Notes: a model not told the origin generated them from the sequence alone. A stretch of 64,000 nt of DNA from Ruania halotolerans (GCF_021049285.1 NZ_CP088017.1:4206414-4270413); one strand, 5' to 3'; shown: positions 1 through 9,484, counted from the stretch's first letter. Program-made: numbers and translations.

Positions 1-119
1 GCCCCCCATGAGATATACCTTGGAAGAGGCAAGGGAAACCGCACAGTTCGCGAGTGATCCGCCTCAGGCGCCGGGTGCAGCAGCCTCCGTTCCTGCGGTC
101 CCGGCCGCAGGCCGCACCA

Positions 120-1790
120 TCAGGCGCGCTCCAGCGTCAGCACAGTGATGGAGTGGGGCGGCAGCAGCCACCCTCCGCCGTCGGCGTCGACCTGCCCGTG
201 GTCTCGCACGGTGACGGCGTCCGGCTGGGTCAGATCGTTCACGGTGTTCACGCCATCCAGATCCCCTCCGAGGCAGCGCAGGTGCGCCTGCCGCGGACCG
301 TCGGCGCTGCCGTCGATCACGGGGCGTACGCGGATAGCCTCATCCCGGTGCCGGTTGATGACGGCCAGACGCACCGTGCCGTCGTCGGCCCGGGTGGCAC
401 ACGCGTCCACAAACGGAACCGTCATCGGAACGGCGGTCTGCTCGCCGCGACCGCTTCGCTGATCGCCCTGGCGAACGTTCGCCGACCGTGCCGGGCCATC
501 AACCGCACACGGCAGGACCGTGCGGCCGGTGTGATGGCGATACAGGTTCCACACGTGGTAGATCGCCGAACGGAAGGCCCCGCCTGGGCGGGCGACGACG
601 AGGCCGTTGGCATTGACCAAGTTGACGGGATTGGCCATCGCCACCGGTGCGGCCGAACCTGCCGTGCGGTGGATCGCGTGGAACACCCCAGCGCAGAAGA
701 CGGCATCGCCGATGGTGCGCGGGCTCCATCGGTTGACGCGCACGCCGCCCGGCCAGTCGGCTACCGGCGTGGTCTCCCGCGGGGCGACGCCGCCGTCAGC
801 TCCGGCTTGCGGGGCAGGCCAGGATGTGGGTTCGAGATGGCGCATAGTCCACTCGTCGAGCGCGAGGGCAGGCGGGCGATCGAGCCCAGCCTCGAGGGCC
901 AGGTCCGTGACGAGTTGGGAGTAGGTGGAGATCTCCTGTTCGAAGTAGAGCGACTGGGCGACCATGGCGTCATAGTCGTCACCCGCCCACAGGTGGTTGC
1001 TCGCCCCATAAAGGTGCAGGGAGACGTAGTCGAGGTAGCGTCCGGCTCTGGTCAGCAGCGGACGGGTCCACGCCTCCTGGTTCCACGGGATGCCGACGCC
1101 GATGAGACGGATGTCCGGATCGACGGCGCGCATGAACCGGGCATGCTCGAGCGCATCGGCCGCGTACTGCTCGGCCGTGCGGTGACCCATCTGCCACGGC
1201 CCGTACACCTCGTTACCGACCCCCCAGTAGCGGACGTTCCACGGTTCGCTCCGGCCATTGGCTGCCCGGCGCCGGGTGAGGGCGGTGTCCTGGTGGGCGT
1301 TGGTGTACTCGACCCATCGCACCGCCTCGTCCACATCACGCGCTGAATGTGCGAGATACGCCGGCGCGCCGACCTGCTCGCACCAGGCAAGGAACTCGTC
1401 GGTGCCGAACCGGTTGGTCTCCAGCTCGCCCCAGGCCAGCTCGAGGCGGGTGGGCCGCTCGTCTCGCGGTCCCACGGCGTCCTCCCAGTGGTAGGCGGAG
1501 GTGAAGTTCCCGCCGGGCCAGCGGATGACGCCGGGCTCCAGGTCGCGGACCAGGTCCAGGACGTCGGAGCGCACGCCCTGGAGGAGACCGGGTTCGTCGA
1601 CGGCGAGGGCCGAGCCCTCATCGAGAACGCCGCCCTCGATGTTGCCGAAGAATGCGGACTCGAGGAAGTGGCCGTAGATGTCGTCGTCGATGCGGCCCAA
1701 CGGGTGGTGCGAATCGACGGCGATCACGGCCTCGCGCGGCTGGGCGAAGGGGTGAGGGTCGGGCATGACGAGGGGCTCCGATCGGGTCAT
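120..1790 (-). CDS. GH51-type alpha-L-arabinofuranosidase
   Basis: 556 aa. Removes terminal arabinofuranose from arabino-oligosaccharides; no signal peptide is seen, so it should act in the cytoplasm on imported oligomers. Visible family marks are GNE with the likely acid/base E194 and the LDEW motif with the likely nucleophile E313, inside a TIM-barrel-like sequence, followed by a beta-rich C-terminal part ending in a PPHSITVLTL stretch typical of the family. Length fits GH51 (about 500 aa). The start at 1790 overlaps the stop of the upstream permease (ATGA), implying translational coupling; a second ATG at 1765 is less likely. It is the last identifiable gene of the binding-protein/permease operon. 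An ATG on this strand at 9 with an AAGG about 10 nt upstream could open a further gene beyond the window edge. Confidence 0.9.
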   Translation of the reverse strand: MTRSEPLVMPDPHPFAQPREAVIAVDSHHPLGRIDDDIYGHFLESAFFGNIEGGVLDEGSALAVDEPGLLQGVRSDVLDLVRDLEPGVIRWPGGNFTSAYHWEDAVGPRDERPTRLELAWGELETNRFGTDEFLAWCEQVGAPAYLAHSARDVDEAVRWVEYTNAHQDTALTRRRAANGRSEPWNVRYWGVGNEVYGPWQMGHRTAEQYAADALEHARFMRAVDPDIRLIGVGIPWNQEAWTRPLLTRAGRYLDYVSLHLYGASNHLWAGDDYDAMVAQSLYFEQEISTYSQLVTDLALEAGLDRPPALALDEWTMRHLEPTSWPAPQAGADGGVAPRETTPVADWPGGVRVNRWSPRTIGDAVFCAGVFHAIHRTAGSAAPVAMANPVNLVNANGLVVARPGGAFRSAIYHVWNLYRHHTGRTVLPCAVDGPARSANVRQGDQRSGRGEQTAVPMTVPFVDACATRADDGTVRLAVINRHRDEAIRVRPVIDGSADGPRQAHLRCLGGDLDGVNTVNDLTQPDAVTVRDHGQVDADGGGWLLPPHSITVLTLERA

Positions 1791-2725
1791 TGTTTGACTG
1801 CTCCGGCGATGCTGTCGACGAATTTGCGTTGGAGGGTGATGAAGATGGCCATGACGGGGATGAGGGAGATCGTGGCGGCGGCGGCCAGGCCGGACCAGTC
1901 GGTGGAGTATTCGCCGATGAAGGCGCTCATGCCGACGGCGAGGGTGCGTAGGGCGGGTTCGGAGAGGGTGAAGACCAGTGGCAGGAGGTAGACGTTCCAG
2001 GCGAAGAGGAAGTTCAAGATGATCACGGTCGCGGTGATCGGCCAGGCCAGGGGGAGCATGATCTGGGCGAAGATGCGCAGGTGCCCGGCGCCGTCGAGGC
2101 GGGCGCATTCTTCGAGTTCTTTGGGTAGTCCACGAAAATAGCCGGCATACAGCAGTGTCGCGGCGACTTGACCGCCGGCGCCCAGGCCCAGGATGACCCC
2201 GAGGTGGGTGTTCAGTAGCCCGATCTGGTCGGTGAGTTGGACCACGGGGATGATGGTGTAGCCCTCGGGCAGGAAGAACGTGATCAGGAAGATCCCGATG
2301 AGAAGTTTCTTGCCGATGAAGTCATACCGGCCCAGGACGTATCCGGCCAGGGCCGAGCGGATCACGATCAGCGCGACTGTTCCGCCGGTGATGATGACGG
2401 AGTTGAGGAAGTACCGGTCGAACCCGACCACGGTCCAGGCGCGGGTGTAGTTCTCCCACACCGGGGTCTCCGGGATCAGGCCCAGGCCGGAGCCGAAGAT
2501 CTCAGGTTGGGTCTTCAACGATGCCGAGACCAACCAGATGAAGGGGTAGATCCAAATCAACGCCAGGATCAACAACCCGGCGAAGATCATCAAACTCCCC
2601 GGCCGGCGGATCAGCGTGCGTAGCCCATCGGGGCGGTCCGGGCGTAACGCCCGACCCCGGACCCGCTGATTCCTGCCCGCGTTCTGTGCAGCAGCAGCAG
2701 CGGTGGTGGTGGGTGGGGTGGTCAT
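1787..2725 (-). CDS. sugar ABC transporter permease (MalG family)
   Basis: 312 aa inner-membrane permease of a carbohydrate-uptake-1 ABC importer. About six membrane segments are visible after a polar Ala/Thr-rich N-terminus. The cytoplasmic EAA loop is present (ELEECARLDGAG followed by a P-rich helix), which docks on the ATPase. No ATPase gene lies in the locus, so a shared MsiK-type ATPase encoded elsewhere is expected, as is common for actinobacterial sugar importers (inference). The start overlaps the stop of the preceding permease by ATGA, and its own stop overlaps the GH51 start, so the three genes form a tightly coupled unit. Confidence 0.93.
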   Translation of the reverse strand: MTTPPTTTAAAAAQNAGRNQRVRGRALRPDRPDGLRTLIRRPGSLMIFAGLLILALIWIYPFIWLVSASLKTQPEIFGSGLGLIPETPVWENYTRAWTVVGFDRYFLNSVIITGGTVALIVIRSALAGYVLGRYDFIGKKLLIGIFLITFFLPEGYTIIPVVQLTDQIGLLNTHLGVILGLGAGGQVAATLLYAGYFRGLPKELEECARLDGAGHLRIFAQIMLPLAWPITATVIILNFLFAWNVYLLPLVFTLSEPALRTLAVGMSAFIGEYSTDWSGLAAAATISLIPVMAIFITLQRKFVDSIAGAVKQ

Positions 2726-3687
2726 TTCATTGCTCCTGTGGCTCGGCGGGCCCAGCGCAGACCGACCGCTTGGGCCAGCGCGATGCCCATCGTGAGGATC
2801 CCGAAGAGCACGGCGGCGGCTGAGGCGTATCCGAGTTGGGGCACGGTGGCCCCGAAAGCGGTACGGAAGATGAAGATCTCGATCACCTCAGAAGAGAACG
2901 AGGGCCCACCACCGGTCATCGTGTACATCAGATCGAAGACGTTCAACGCACCCACGGTGTCGATCAGGGTGATGATCACCAGGAACGGGATCAGCAGCGG
3001 CATCGTGATCCGGGTGAACTCCTGCCACGGCTTGGCGCCGTCGATCATCGCGGCCTCGTGGACCTCATCGGGGATGGTCTGTAACGCCGCCAGCCAGTAG
3101 ATCATCGTGATCCCGAGCCATTTCCACACCCACACCGCCACCCCCGCCAGCAACGAGGTATCAGTACTAGCGACGAAGTTCGCCGGCGAGTCCAGCAACC
3201 CCGCCCCTACCAACGCCACACTGATCGGGCCACCGGCATCAAGCAACAGCGTGAACACCACCCCGATGATCGCCCCGGTAGTGACCACCGGCAGGAAGAA
3301 CAACGTGCGCAACAGGCCCTTGAACGGGGTGCGTTTACGGTTCAGCAAGATCGCCAGCAGTAACGCCAACCCCACCCGCAACGGCACCGCGAGTACCAAG
3401 AAGATCAACGAGTTCGTGAACGCATTCCAGAACAGATCATCGCCAACCAACCGCTGGAAATTCTCCACACCGATGAACGTGCCCGAATCAGCAAACCCCG
3501 GCCAATCCAGAAACGCGAACCACCACGAGGCCACCAACGGATACACCGTATACGCCCCATACCCCACAATCGTGGGCAACAAGAACAGATAAATCCACCA
3601 ATCCCGACGCAACCGCCGCCAGATGCCTTGCTTCGAGGAAGGCGCCTTCGAGTTCAGCTCGCGTCCTTCGTCCAGAGCGGCCACCAT
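2722..3687 (-). CDS. sugar ABC transporter permease (MalF family)
   Basis: 321 aa, first permease of the importer. Six membrane segments begin near residue 30 (WWIYLFLLPTIVGY), and the EAA loop (EVHEAAMIDGAKPWQEF) is clear. The ATG at 3687 is chosen because GGTGAGG sits 8 nt upstream; a GTG at 3696 in the same frame would put the Shine-Dalgarno almost on the start. It lies 30 nt downstream of the binding-protein stop and overlaps the next permease by 4 nt. Substrate cannot be read from the permease; the neighbouring GH51 and sulfatases suggest an arabinose-containing, probably sulfated oligosaccharide. Confidence 0.93.
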   Translation of the reverse strand: MVAALDEGRELNSKAPSSKQGIWRRLRRDWWIYLFLLPTIVGYGAYTVYPLVASWWFAFLDWPGFADSGTFIGVENFQRLVGDDLFWNAFTNSLIFLVLAVPLRVGLALLLAILLNRKRTPFKGLLRTLFFLPVVTTGAIIGVVFTLLLDAGGPISVALVGAGLLDSPANFVASTDTSLLAGVAVWVWKWLGITMIYWLAALQTIPDEVHEAAMIDGAKPWQEFTRITMPLLIPFLVIITLIDTVGALNVFDLMYTMTGGGPSFSSEVIEIFIFRTAFGATVPQLGYASAAAVLFGILTMGIALAQAVGLRWARRATGAMK

Positions 3688-3717
3688 CACCAGCACCTCA
3701 CCATCGCTGCGGCACGC

Positions 3718-5223
3718 TCATCGAGCGTCATAGTCCTCAACCGCATAGTCCGACTCCGGATCCCAATTGGAGAACACCCACGCATTGGTGTCGATGTCGG
3801 CCTCTTCCGCCACGGCCTCGATCGCACGCTCACGTTCGGCGCTGATCGCGTCCTTGTACCGGCGCAGTTCTCCGTCGACGTCCACGTCCTCTCCCGCCAG
3901 GAGGGACTGGAGCATGTCGCCGACGTGGGGGCGCACGTCACGCATTTCCGCCTGGACGCGCCACACTCCGGGGTTACCCACCTCGGGGCTGGGTGCGATC
4001 CGCACATCCTCGGCGAAATTCGCGATGGCCAGCGCGTACGCCGGGTGCACATCGGCGTCCTCGACCACCTCCAGCAGCGCTGGCGGCTGATCCATCGCGG
4101 CCGCGAGCTCCGCTTGGAACTCGGGGGTGGTCATCTGCAGAATCAACTCTGATGCCGCCTCCGCCTCGCCGGCGTCGGCCGAAAGCCAGAACACTCCGCC
4201 TGAGGGCGCGTTGTAGATCAGGTTCCGCTCGCTCTCCGGGGTGGGAATGTGCCAGCAGGACACACCCCGCTCGACCGCCTCCGGCTCGTCTACGAGGAGT
4301 CCGCCGATGAACCAGGAGCCCCACAGGTAGATCGCCCCTTCGCCGGCCGCCCATCGCGCGCGAGCGTCCCGCGGCCCCATCGACGGCGAGGCGGGATGCA
4401 CTACGCCGTCAGCCTGCAGCGAGCGGATGAACTCGACCGCCTGGGCGAACGGCTCGGAGTCCTGCACGTACTCACCCGTGCGCCAGTCGATCTCGCCCGG
4501 CGCCCCGGCCGACTGCGCCAAGCGGTTGACGAGTCCACTCAGGTAGGCCGGCTCTTGACCGGGGATGAACAGACCGTGCGCGTCGGTGTTCTCCGAGACG
4601 CGTCGTGCCATTGCCCGCAGATCATCCCAGGTGGCGGGTTCCTCGTCGGGGTCGATGCCGGCGTCGGCGATCAATGCGGTGTTGTACCACGGGATGGTCT
4701 CGTGCAAGCGACTGGTGAACAGCGGGACCGAGTAGACCCCGCCGTCGAATCGATGGCGGCCATCGAAGAGCTGATCGCCCACATCGCTGCCCTCGATGTC
4801 GACGTAGTCGCTGATCGGCTGGAACCAGCCTTCACTGACCAGTGCCGCCGGCGCGGAGTCCAGGCCCGCCAGGGAGTGCACATCAGGCAACTGATTGCTG
4901 CGCCGCGCCACCTGCAGGGCCTCACCGAGCTCGGGGGCGTCCAGTTGACGCCGCTCGACCGTGATGGCGGAGTTCTCGGCCATATAGGGCTCGAACAGGG
5001 CCTCCTCGAGGGTCGTCGTCAGCGGACGAAACTGATCCCACCACTGCACAGTTCCGCTGCCGCCGTCGTCGCCCCCACGCGAGCTCTGACCGCCGCCGGT
5101 ACAACTCGCGAGGGCTGCGGCCAGCAGACCCGCGCTCGAACCTCCGACGAAACCGCGTCGGCTCACCATGCGGGGCCGGCGCCATGTCTGACCTGAGTTC
5201 AGGGTGATGCGTTGGTTGCTCAT
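3718..5223 (-). CDS. Tat-exported sugar-binding lipoprotein
   Basis: 501 aa extracellular solute-binding protein of the family-1 type. The N-terminus carries a twin-arginine motif (SRRGFVGG) and a lipobox (LASC), so it is probably exported folded and lipid-anchored. The rest is a two-lobed binding protein with a typical WDDL helix and a Trp-rich cleft region (YLWGSWFIGG). The ATG at 5223 is preceded by AAGGGAG at ideal spacing; the frame stays open further upstream, but that stretch is the regulatory region. It is the first gene of the operon, transcribed away from the sulfatase from a promoter that overlaps a LacI-type palindrome. Confidence 0.93.
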   Translation of the reverse strand: MSNQRITLNSGQTWRRPRMVSRRGFVGGSSAGLLAAALASCTGGGQSSRGGDDGGSGTVQWWDQFRPLTTTLEEALFEPYMAENSAITVERRQLDAPELGEALQVARRSNQLPDVHSLAGLDSAPAALVSEGWFQPISDYVDIEGSDVGDQLFDGRHRFDGGVYSVPLFTSRLHETIPWYNTALIADAGIDPDEEPATWDDLRAMARRVSENTDAHGLFIPGQEPAYLSGLVNRLAQSAGAPGEIDWRTGEYVQDSEPFAQAVEFIRSLQADGVVHPASPSMGPRDARARWAAGEGAIYLWGSWFIGGLLVDEPEAVERGVSCWHIPTPESERNLIYNAPSGGVFWLSADAGEAEAASELILQMTTPEFQAELAAAMDQPPALLEVVEDADVHPAYALAIANFAEDVRIAPSPEVGNPGVWRVQAEMRDVRPHVGDMLQSLLAGEDVDVDGELRRYKDAISAERERAIEAVAEEADIDTNAWVFSNWDPESDYAVEDYDAR

Positions 5224-5300
5224 CAGGACACTCCCTTGTCGTCCTCGACCTCGGGTGATCGTCGTCGGCAGACGATCACCTCCCTTGCGGTGGAGGCCAT

Positions 5301-5312
5301 GTTTGCGCAAAC
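5301..5312. promoter_or_regulatory. LacI-family operator, copy 1
   Basis: Perfect 12-bp palindrome GTTTGCGCAAAC. It overlaps the -10 hexamer of the binding-protein promoter by 3 bp, as expected for repression. The same 12-mer recurs at 5415-5426 and was not noticed elsewhere in the window. The likely ligand is the LacI regulator at 7021-8052 (inference). Confidence 0.8.
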
Positions 5313-5337
5313 TTAACACAGCTGGATGTCTCGTCAA
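5310..5337 (-). promoter_or_regulatory. promoter of the sugar-uptake operon
   Basis: On the minus strand TTGACG (5332-5337) is followed after 16 bp by TAAGTT (5310-5315), a plausible sigma-70-type -35/-10 pair for the binding-protein gene. The -10 overlaps the operator at 5301-5312. Confidence 0.55.
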
Positions 5338-5414
5338 GTAGCTTGAAGTCACCAGATTCCACCGGAATCCGTGTGCCGCACGTCGTCGTGGGGCGGTGAG
5401 GTCTGATGAGATAC

Positions 5415-5426
5415 GTTTGCGCAAAC
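5415..5426. promoter_or_regulatory. LacI-family operator, copy 2
   Basis: Second exact copy of GTTTGCGCAAAC, ending 15 bp before the sulfatase start codon and 4 bp before its ribosome-binding site. Bound repressor here would block the rightward sulfatase transcript, so the two copies put both divergent units under one regulator. Confidence 0.8.
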
Positions 5427-5441
5427 ACATTGGGAGGCTTC

Positions 5442-6938
5442 ATGACTACACGCTCCAACATGCTCTTCGTGATGACCGATCAGCACCGAGTGGACACGCT
5501 CGGCTGCTACGGGAATCCGAACGGCACGTCACCGCACCTGGACGCACTCGCCGAATCCGGGACGCAGTTCGACGCGTGCTACACGCCGTCGGCCATCTGC
5601 ACTCCCGCTCGTGCCAGTCTGCTCACCGGCGTGCTGCCCTATCGCCACCAGTTGCTGGCCAACTACGAGCGCAACGTCGGCTACGCCGAGGAGCTCTCCG
5701 ACGAGTTCACTCCGTTCTCCCAGCGGCTGCGAGAGAGCGGCTACAACGTGGGCCTGGAAGGCAAGTGGCACGTCGGCCGCCAGCGAGGCCCGGGGGAGTT
5801 CGGTTTCGACGGCTCGCACTACCCAGGTTGGCACAACCCGATCGCCCACCCGGAGTACCGCTCGTGGCTCGCCGAGCGAGGCTTCCCGGAACCGACGATC
5901 ACCGACGAGGTCCGTGGCACCTTCCCCAATGGCGAACCGGGCAACCTCCTGGCGGGGGTGCTCCAGCAGCCTCCCGAGGCAACGTTCGAGCACTTCCTCA
6001 CGGACCGGACCATCGCGAGGCTGGAAGAGTACGCCCGCGATCACCGTCGCGACGGCACCCCCTTCTACCTGGCCACGCATTTCTTCGGCCCGCACCTGCC
6101 GTACCTGCTGCCGGCGGAGTACCTGCACCGATTCGACCCCGGCCTGGTGACCCTTCCCGCCTCAGTGGCCGAGACCTTCGCGGGCAAGCCTCCGGTACAA
6201 CAGCGGTACTCAGAACATTGGACACACGACACGCTCAGTGAGGACACCCGCCGGTGGCTCGTCGCCGCCTACTGGGGGTACGTCGCGCTCATCGACGAGC
6301 AAGTGGGTCGACTGGTCGACGCCCTGCATCGCCTCGGCCTCTGGGAGAGCACGGCAGTCGCATTCACCGCGGATCACGGCGAGTTCACTGGGGCGCATCG
6401 TCTCCACGACAAGGGCCCGGCCATGTACGAGGACATCTACCGCATCCCGGGCCTGCTCCGGGTACCAGGCACCGACGGTGGCCGCCGCTCCGAGGCGTTC
6501 ACGAGTCTGGTGGACTACACGGCGACCATCCTCGACCTCGCCGGACTCGAACCTGATCCGGAGGCCGATGGCCGCAGCCTGGTGCCGATCGCTGCAGGCA
6601 ACGAGCCGACAGATTGGCGCCAGGACATCACCGCCGAGTTCCACGGCCACCACTTCCCCTACCCCCAGCGGATGTTGCGCACGCGGCGGTACAAACTCGT
6701 GGTCAACCCGGAGAGTGTGAACGAGCTCTACGACCTCGAGACCGACCCTGACGAGATGCACAACCGCTACCAAGATGAGGACATAGCAGGCGTACGGACG
6801 GACCTGTTGCATCGACTGTATGAGCACCTGCGCGAGTCCGGGGACAACTTCCACCACTGGATGACGTCGATGTACCCGGTGGGCGGGAAGAGCTACGACA
6901 CGTCACTGAGCGACTTCGAGGGCGTCCAGCACCAATGA
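5442..6938 (+). CDS. type I sulfatase (arylsulfatase A family)
   Basis: 498 aa. Hydrolyses a sulfate ester from a sugar. Metal ligands are visible in TDQHR near the N-terminus and TADHGEF in the C-terminal half. The active-site signature CTPARASLLTG carries the Cys that a formylglycine-generating enzyme must convert. No signal peptide is seen, so it is predicted to be cytoplasmic, which means the substrate is imported still sulfated. The ATG at 5442 has TGGGAGG 5 nt upstream; an in-frame ATG at 5406 would run through the operator and is rejected. Transcribed divergently from the uptake operon. Confidence 0.92.
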   Translation: MTTRSNMLFVMTDQHRVDTLGCYGNPNGTSPHLDALAESGTQFDACYTPSAICTPARASLLTGVLPYRHQLLANYERNVGYAEELSDEFTPFSQRLRESGYNVGLEGKWHVGRQRGPGEFGFDGSHYPGWHNPIAHPEYRSWLAERGFPEPTITDEVRGTFPNGEPGNLLAGVLQQPPEATFEHFLTDRTIARLEEYARDHRRDGTPFYLATHFFGPHLPYLLPAEYLHRFDPGLVTLPASVAETFAGKPPVQQRYSEHWTHDTLSEDTRRWLVAAYWGYVALIDEQVGRLVDALHRLGLWESTAVAFTADHGEFTGAHRLHDKGPAMYEDIYRIPGLLRVPGTDGGRRSEAFTSLVDYTATILDLAGLEPDPEADGRSLVPIAAGNEPTDWRQDITAEFHGHHFPYPQRMLRTRRYKLVVNPESVNELYDLETDPDEMHNRYQDEDIAGVRTDLLHRLYEHLRESGDNFHHWMTSMYPVGGKSYDTSLSDFEGVQHQ

Positions 6939-7020
6939 AAGCCGCAGCGGCACTACGTCCGCGGTCCAGCGCGGTCCGGGGCAGAATGGTGAGCCAGCAC
7001 AGCGAGAGGATCTGAGCCCC

Positions 7021-8052
7021 ATGGCCCGACGCCCCGGTACCGGCGCCACGAAGGGTGCGTCGATGGCCGACGTCGCCCGGCTCGCCCGCGTCTCCGGGCA
7101 GACGGTCTCCAGGGTGGCCAACGGCAACGCCCGGGTCTCACCCGAGACTCGCGAAAAGGTCGAGGAGGCGATGCGCCAGCTGGGATACCGGGCGAACGCG
7201 GCGGCTCGGGCACTCGCCACCGGAAAGTTCCGCACGATCGGTGTGGTGACGTTCAACCTCACCGCCGTCGGGAACATCAGGATCGTGGACTCGGTGATCG
7301 CCGGCGCCCAGGAGCAGGGGTACTCGATCAGCCTCGCGGTGGTCGAGACCCCCACCGAGCAGGGCGTACGGGCCGCTGTGCGCGGTCTCACTGACCGGGC
7401 TGTCGACGGCATCATCGTGATCGAAGCACGCGTGCTGGACACCCCGAACCTGCAGTTGCCCGAGGAGGTGCCGGTGGTCATTGCGGACGGCGGTGCCACT
7501 CAGAAGCACCCCTCGTTCGGGATGGATGAAGCGGCAGGCGCCCGGGCCGCCGTCGACCACCTACTCGAACTCGGCCACGCGACCGTTCACCATCTCTCCG
7601 GCCCGTCGGGATCGCACCCCGGCACTCGACGCCGCACCGCCTGGCGCCAGGCCTTGCGGCGCGCCGGACGCGTGGTGCCGCGGCCGGCGCTCGGCGACTG
7701 GTCACCCGAGTCCGGTTACAAGAGTGGGCTGGAACTGATCGCCCAACGCGATGTCACAGCCGTGTTCGCCGCCAACGACCAGATGGCAGCGGGCATCCTT
7801 CGGGCGGCTCAGGAACTCGGACTGCGCCTCCCCGAGCAGCTCAGCGTGGTTGGCTATGACAACATCGATATCGCTCCGTATCTGTCTCCCCCGCTCACCA
7901 CCGTGAACCAGGACCTGGAACAGGTCGGGCGGCGCTGCCTCGACCACCTGCTACTCCTGATGGAAGACCCGCAGGCGTCGACAGACCCGCGGGGCAGGCT
8001 CGTGCGACCGCGCTTGGTGGTGCGCAGTTCCACCGCTCCCCCGGAACGCTGA
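7021..8052 (+). CDS. LacI-family transcriptional regulator
   Basis: 343 aa. N-terminal helix-turn-helix (MADVARLARVSGQTVSRVANG, about residues 15-35) and hinge helix (YRANAAARAL), then a periplasmic-binding-protein-like effector domain with the usual AVFAANDQMAAGI and YDNIDIAPYLSPPLTTV segments. The ATG at 7021 follows GAGAGGA. It lies between the two sulfatase genes in the same direction and is very probably the local repressor acting on the two 12-bp palindromes at 5301 and 5415; the ligand is presumably a breakdown product of the imported glycan (inference). Confidence 0.93.
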   Translation: MARRPGTGATKGASMADVARLARVSGQTVSRVANGNARVSPETREKVEEAMRQLGYRANAAARALATGKFRTIGVVTFNLTAVGNIRIVDSVIAGAQEQGYSISLAVVETPTEQGVRAAVRGLTDRAVDGIIVIEARVLDTPNLQLPEEVPVVIADGGATQKHPSFGMDEAAGARAAVDHLLELGHATVHHLSGPSGSHPGTRRRTAWRQALRRAGRVVPRPALGDWSPESGYKSGLELIAQRDVTAVFAANDQMAAGILRAAQELGLRLPEQLSVVGYDNIDIAPYLSPPLTTVNQDLEQVGRRCLDHLLLLMEDPQASTDPRGRLVRPRLVVRSSTAPPER

Positions 8053-8056
8053 GTCG

Positions 8057-9484
8057 ATGAGTCGCCCGAACATCCTGCTCATCTGCACGGACCAGCAACG
8101 CTACGACGCGCTCGGAGTGGCCGGTAACCCGCACATCTGCACCCCGAACCTCGACCAGCTCGCCACCCAGGGCACCCGTTTCACCAATTGCTACGTGCAG
8201 GCGACCGTGTGCGCACCCTCCCGGGCGAGTCTGATGACGAGTCGCTACCTGCACAACCACGGCGTGTGGGCGAACGGGGTGGACATCAATCCTGACGAGC
8301 AGTTCTTCACCCGCACACTTGCCGATGCGGGGTACGACTGCGGACTGGTGGGCAAGTTCCACCTGGGCGCTGCCTTCGGCGGACGGATCGAGCCCCGGAT
8401 CGACGACGGCTTCCGTATCTTCCGCTGGGCGCATGACCCGTACGTGCCCTCACCTGGCAATGAGTACCATCACTGGCTCCGGCGCACCTTCCCCGGGCTC
8501 CTCGAGGAGGCGATTGCCAAGGGGCGTCATGAGATCGACCGACTGCCGCGTGAGGCGCATTACAGCCACTGGGTGGGTGAGGAGACGATCGAGTTCCTCA
8601 CCAGTACCCGCGATACGAGCAAGCCGTTCTGCTTCATCGCCAACTTCTTCGACCCGCACCACGGCTTCGGCGCGCCGCAGGCGTACCGCGACCGATACGA
8701 CGCGGCGAGTCTCCCGGCGCCCGTGACCTCGGACCTGAGCACGAAGCCCGCCATCTACACCGACGCCTCGCGGGAGTCCTACGCGGGGGCCCTCCCGGGC
8801 TTCGCCGATTACACCGCTGAACAGATCCAGGACATCAAGGCCCACTACTACGCCATGGTCACGCTCGTCGATGACGAGGTGGGCCGGATCCTCGCAGCGT
8901 TGGCCGAACAAGGGCTTGAGGAGAACACGATGGTCATCTTCACCAGCGATCACGGTGAGATGCTCGGTGACCACCAGATGCTTCTCAAGGGCCCGATGAT
9001 GTTCGACTGCTCGGTCCGCGTGCCGCTGATCGTGCGCTGGCCAGGCCACGTGCCCGACGGCGCGACGCGGGAGGAACTGGTGGAGTGGATCGACCTGGCA
9101 CCGACGCTGCTCGCTGCGGCGGGCGTCGATGGCCTCCCCAGGGCGCAGGGCCGCGATCTGACCCCGCTCTGGTCCGGCGATGGGTGGCACGATCGCGGCT
9201 GGGTCCTCTCCGAGTATCGCAACAGCGGCTCGATGTATGACCCACCGGTGCACACCACGATGCTGCGCACCGACACCTGGAAACTTGTCGTCCATCATGG
9301 CCCACCCGCCTCCGCTCGCGGTCGGGACGGCGAGCTCTACGACCTGACGACGGACCCGGACGAACGCGTGAACCTCTGGCGGGACGAGAGCGCCCAGCAC
9401 CAGCGGGTCACGATGGAGCGGGATCTGCTCGACGTCTTGGTCGCGACCGAAGACCGCTCCCAGCCGCGGATCGCCGCCTTCTGA
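8057..9484 (+). CDS. type I sulfatase, second paralogue
   Basis: 475 aa. Same fold as the sulfatase at 5442 but clearly diverged, so it likely removes sulfate from a different position or sugar. It has TDQQR at the N-terminus, the formylglycine signature CAPSRASLMTS, and SDHGEMLGDHQMLLKGPM with metal-binding Asp/His and the conserved Lys. No signal peptide, so cytoplasmic. It starts 4 nt after the LacI stop, so the regulator and this sulfatase are cotranscribed. Confidence 0.92.
   Translation: MSRPNILLICTDQQRYDALGVAGNPHICTPNLDQLATQGTRFTNCYVQATVCAPSRASLMTSRYLHNHGVWANGVDINPDEQFFTRTLADAGYDCGLVGKFHLGAAFGGRIEPRIDDGFRIFRWAHDPYVPSPGNEYHHWLRRTFPGLLEEAIAKGRHEIDRLPREAHYSHWVGEETIEFLTSTRDTSKPFCFIANFFDPHHGFGAPQAYRDRYDAASLPAPVTSDLSTKPAIYTDASRESYAGALPGFADYTAEQIQDIKAHYYAMVTLVDDEVGRILAALAEQGLEENTMVIFTSDHGEMLGDHQMLLKGPMMFDCSVRVPLIVRWPGHVPDGATREELVEWIDLAPTLLAAAGVDGLPRAQGRDLTPLWSGDGWHDRGWVLSEYRNSGSMYDPPVHTTMLRTDTWKLVVHHGPPASARGRDGELYDLTTDPDERVNLWRDESAQHQRVTMERDLLDVLVATEDRSQPRIAAF

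Noticed and set aside
1791..2108. In-frame upstream extension of the GH51 gene to 2108
   Set aside because: It runs antisense-phase through the permease gene and has Arg/Pro-rich non-coding character; the ATGA overlap at 1787-1790 explains the real start.
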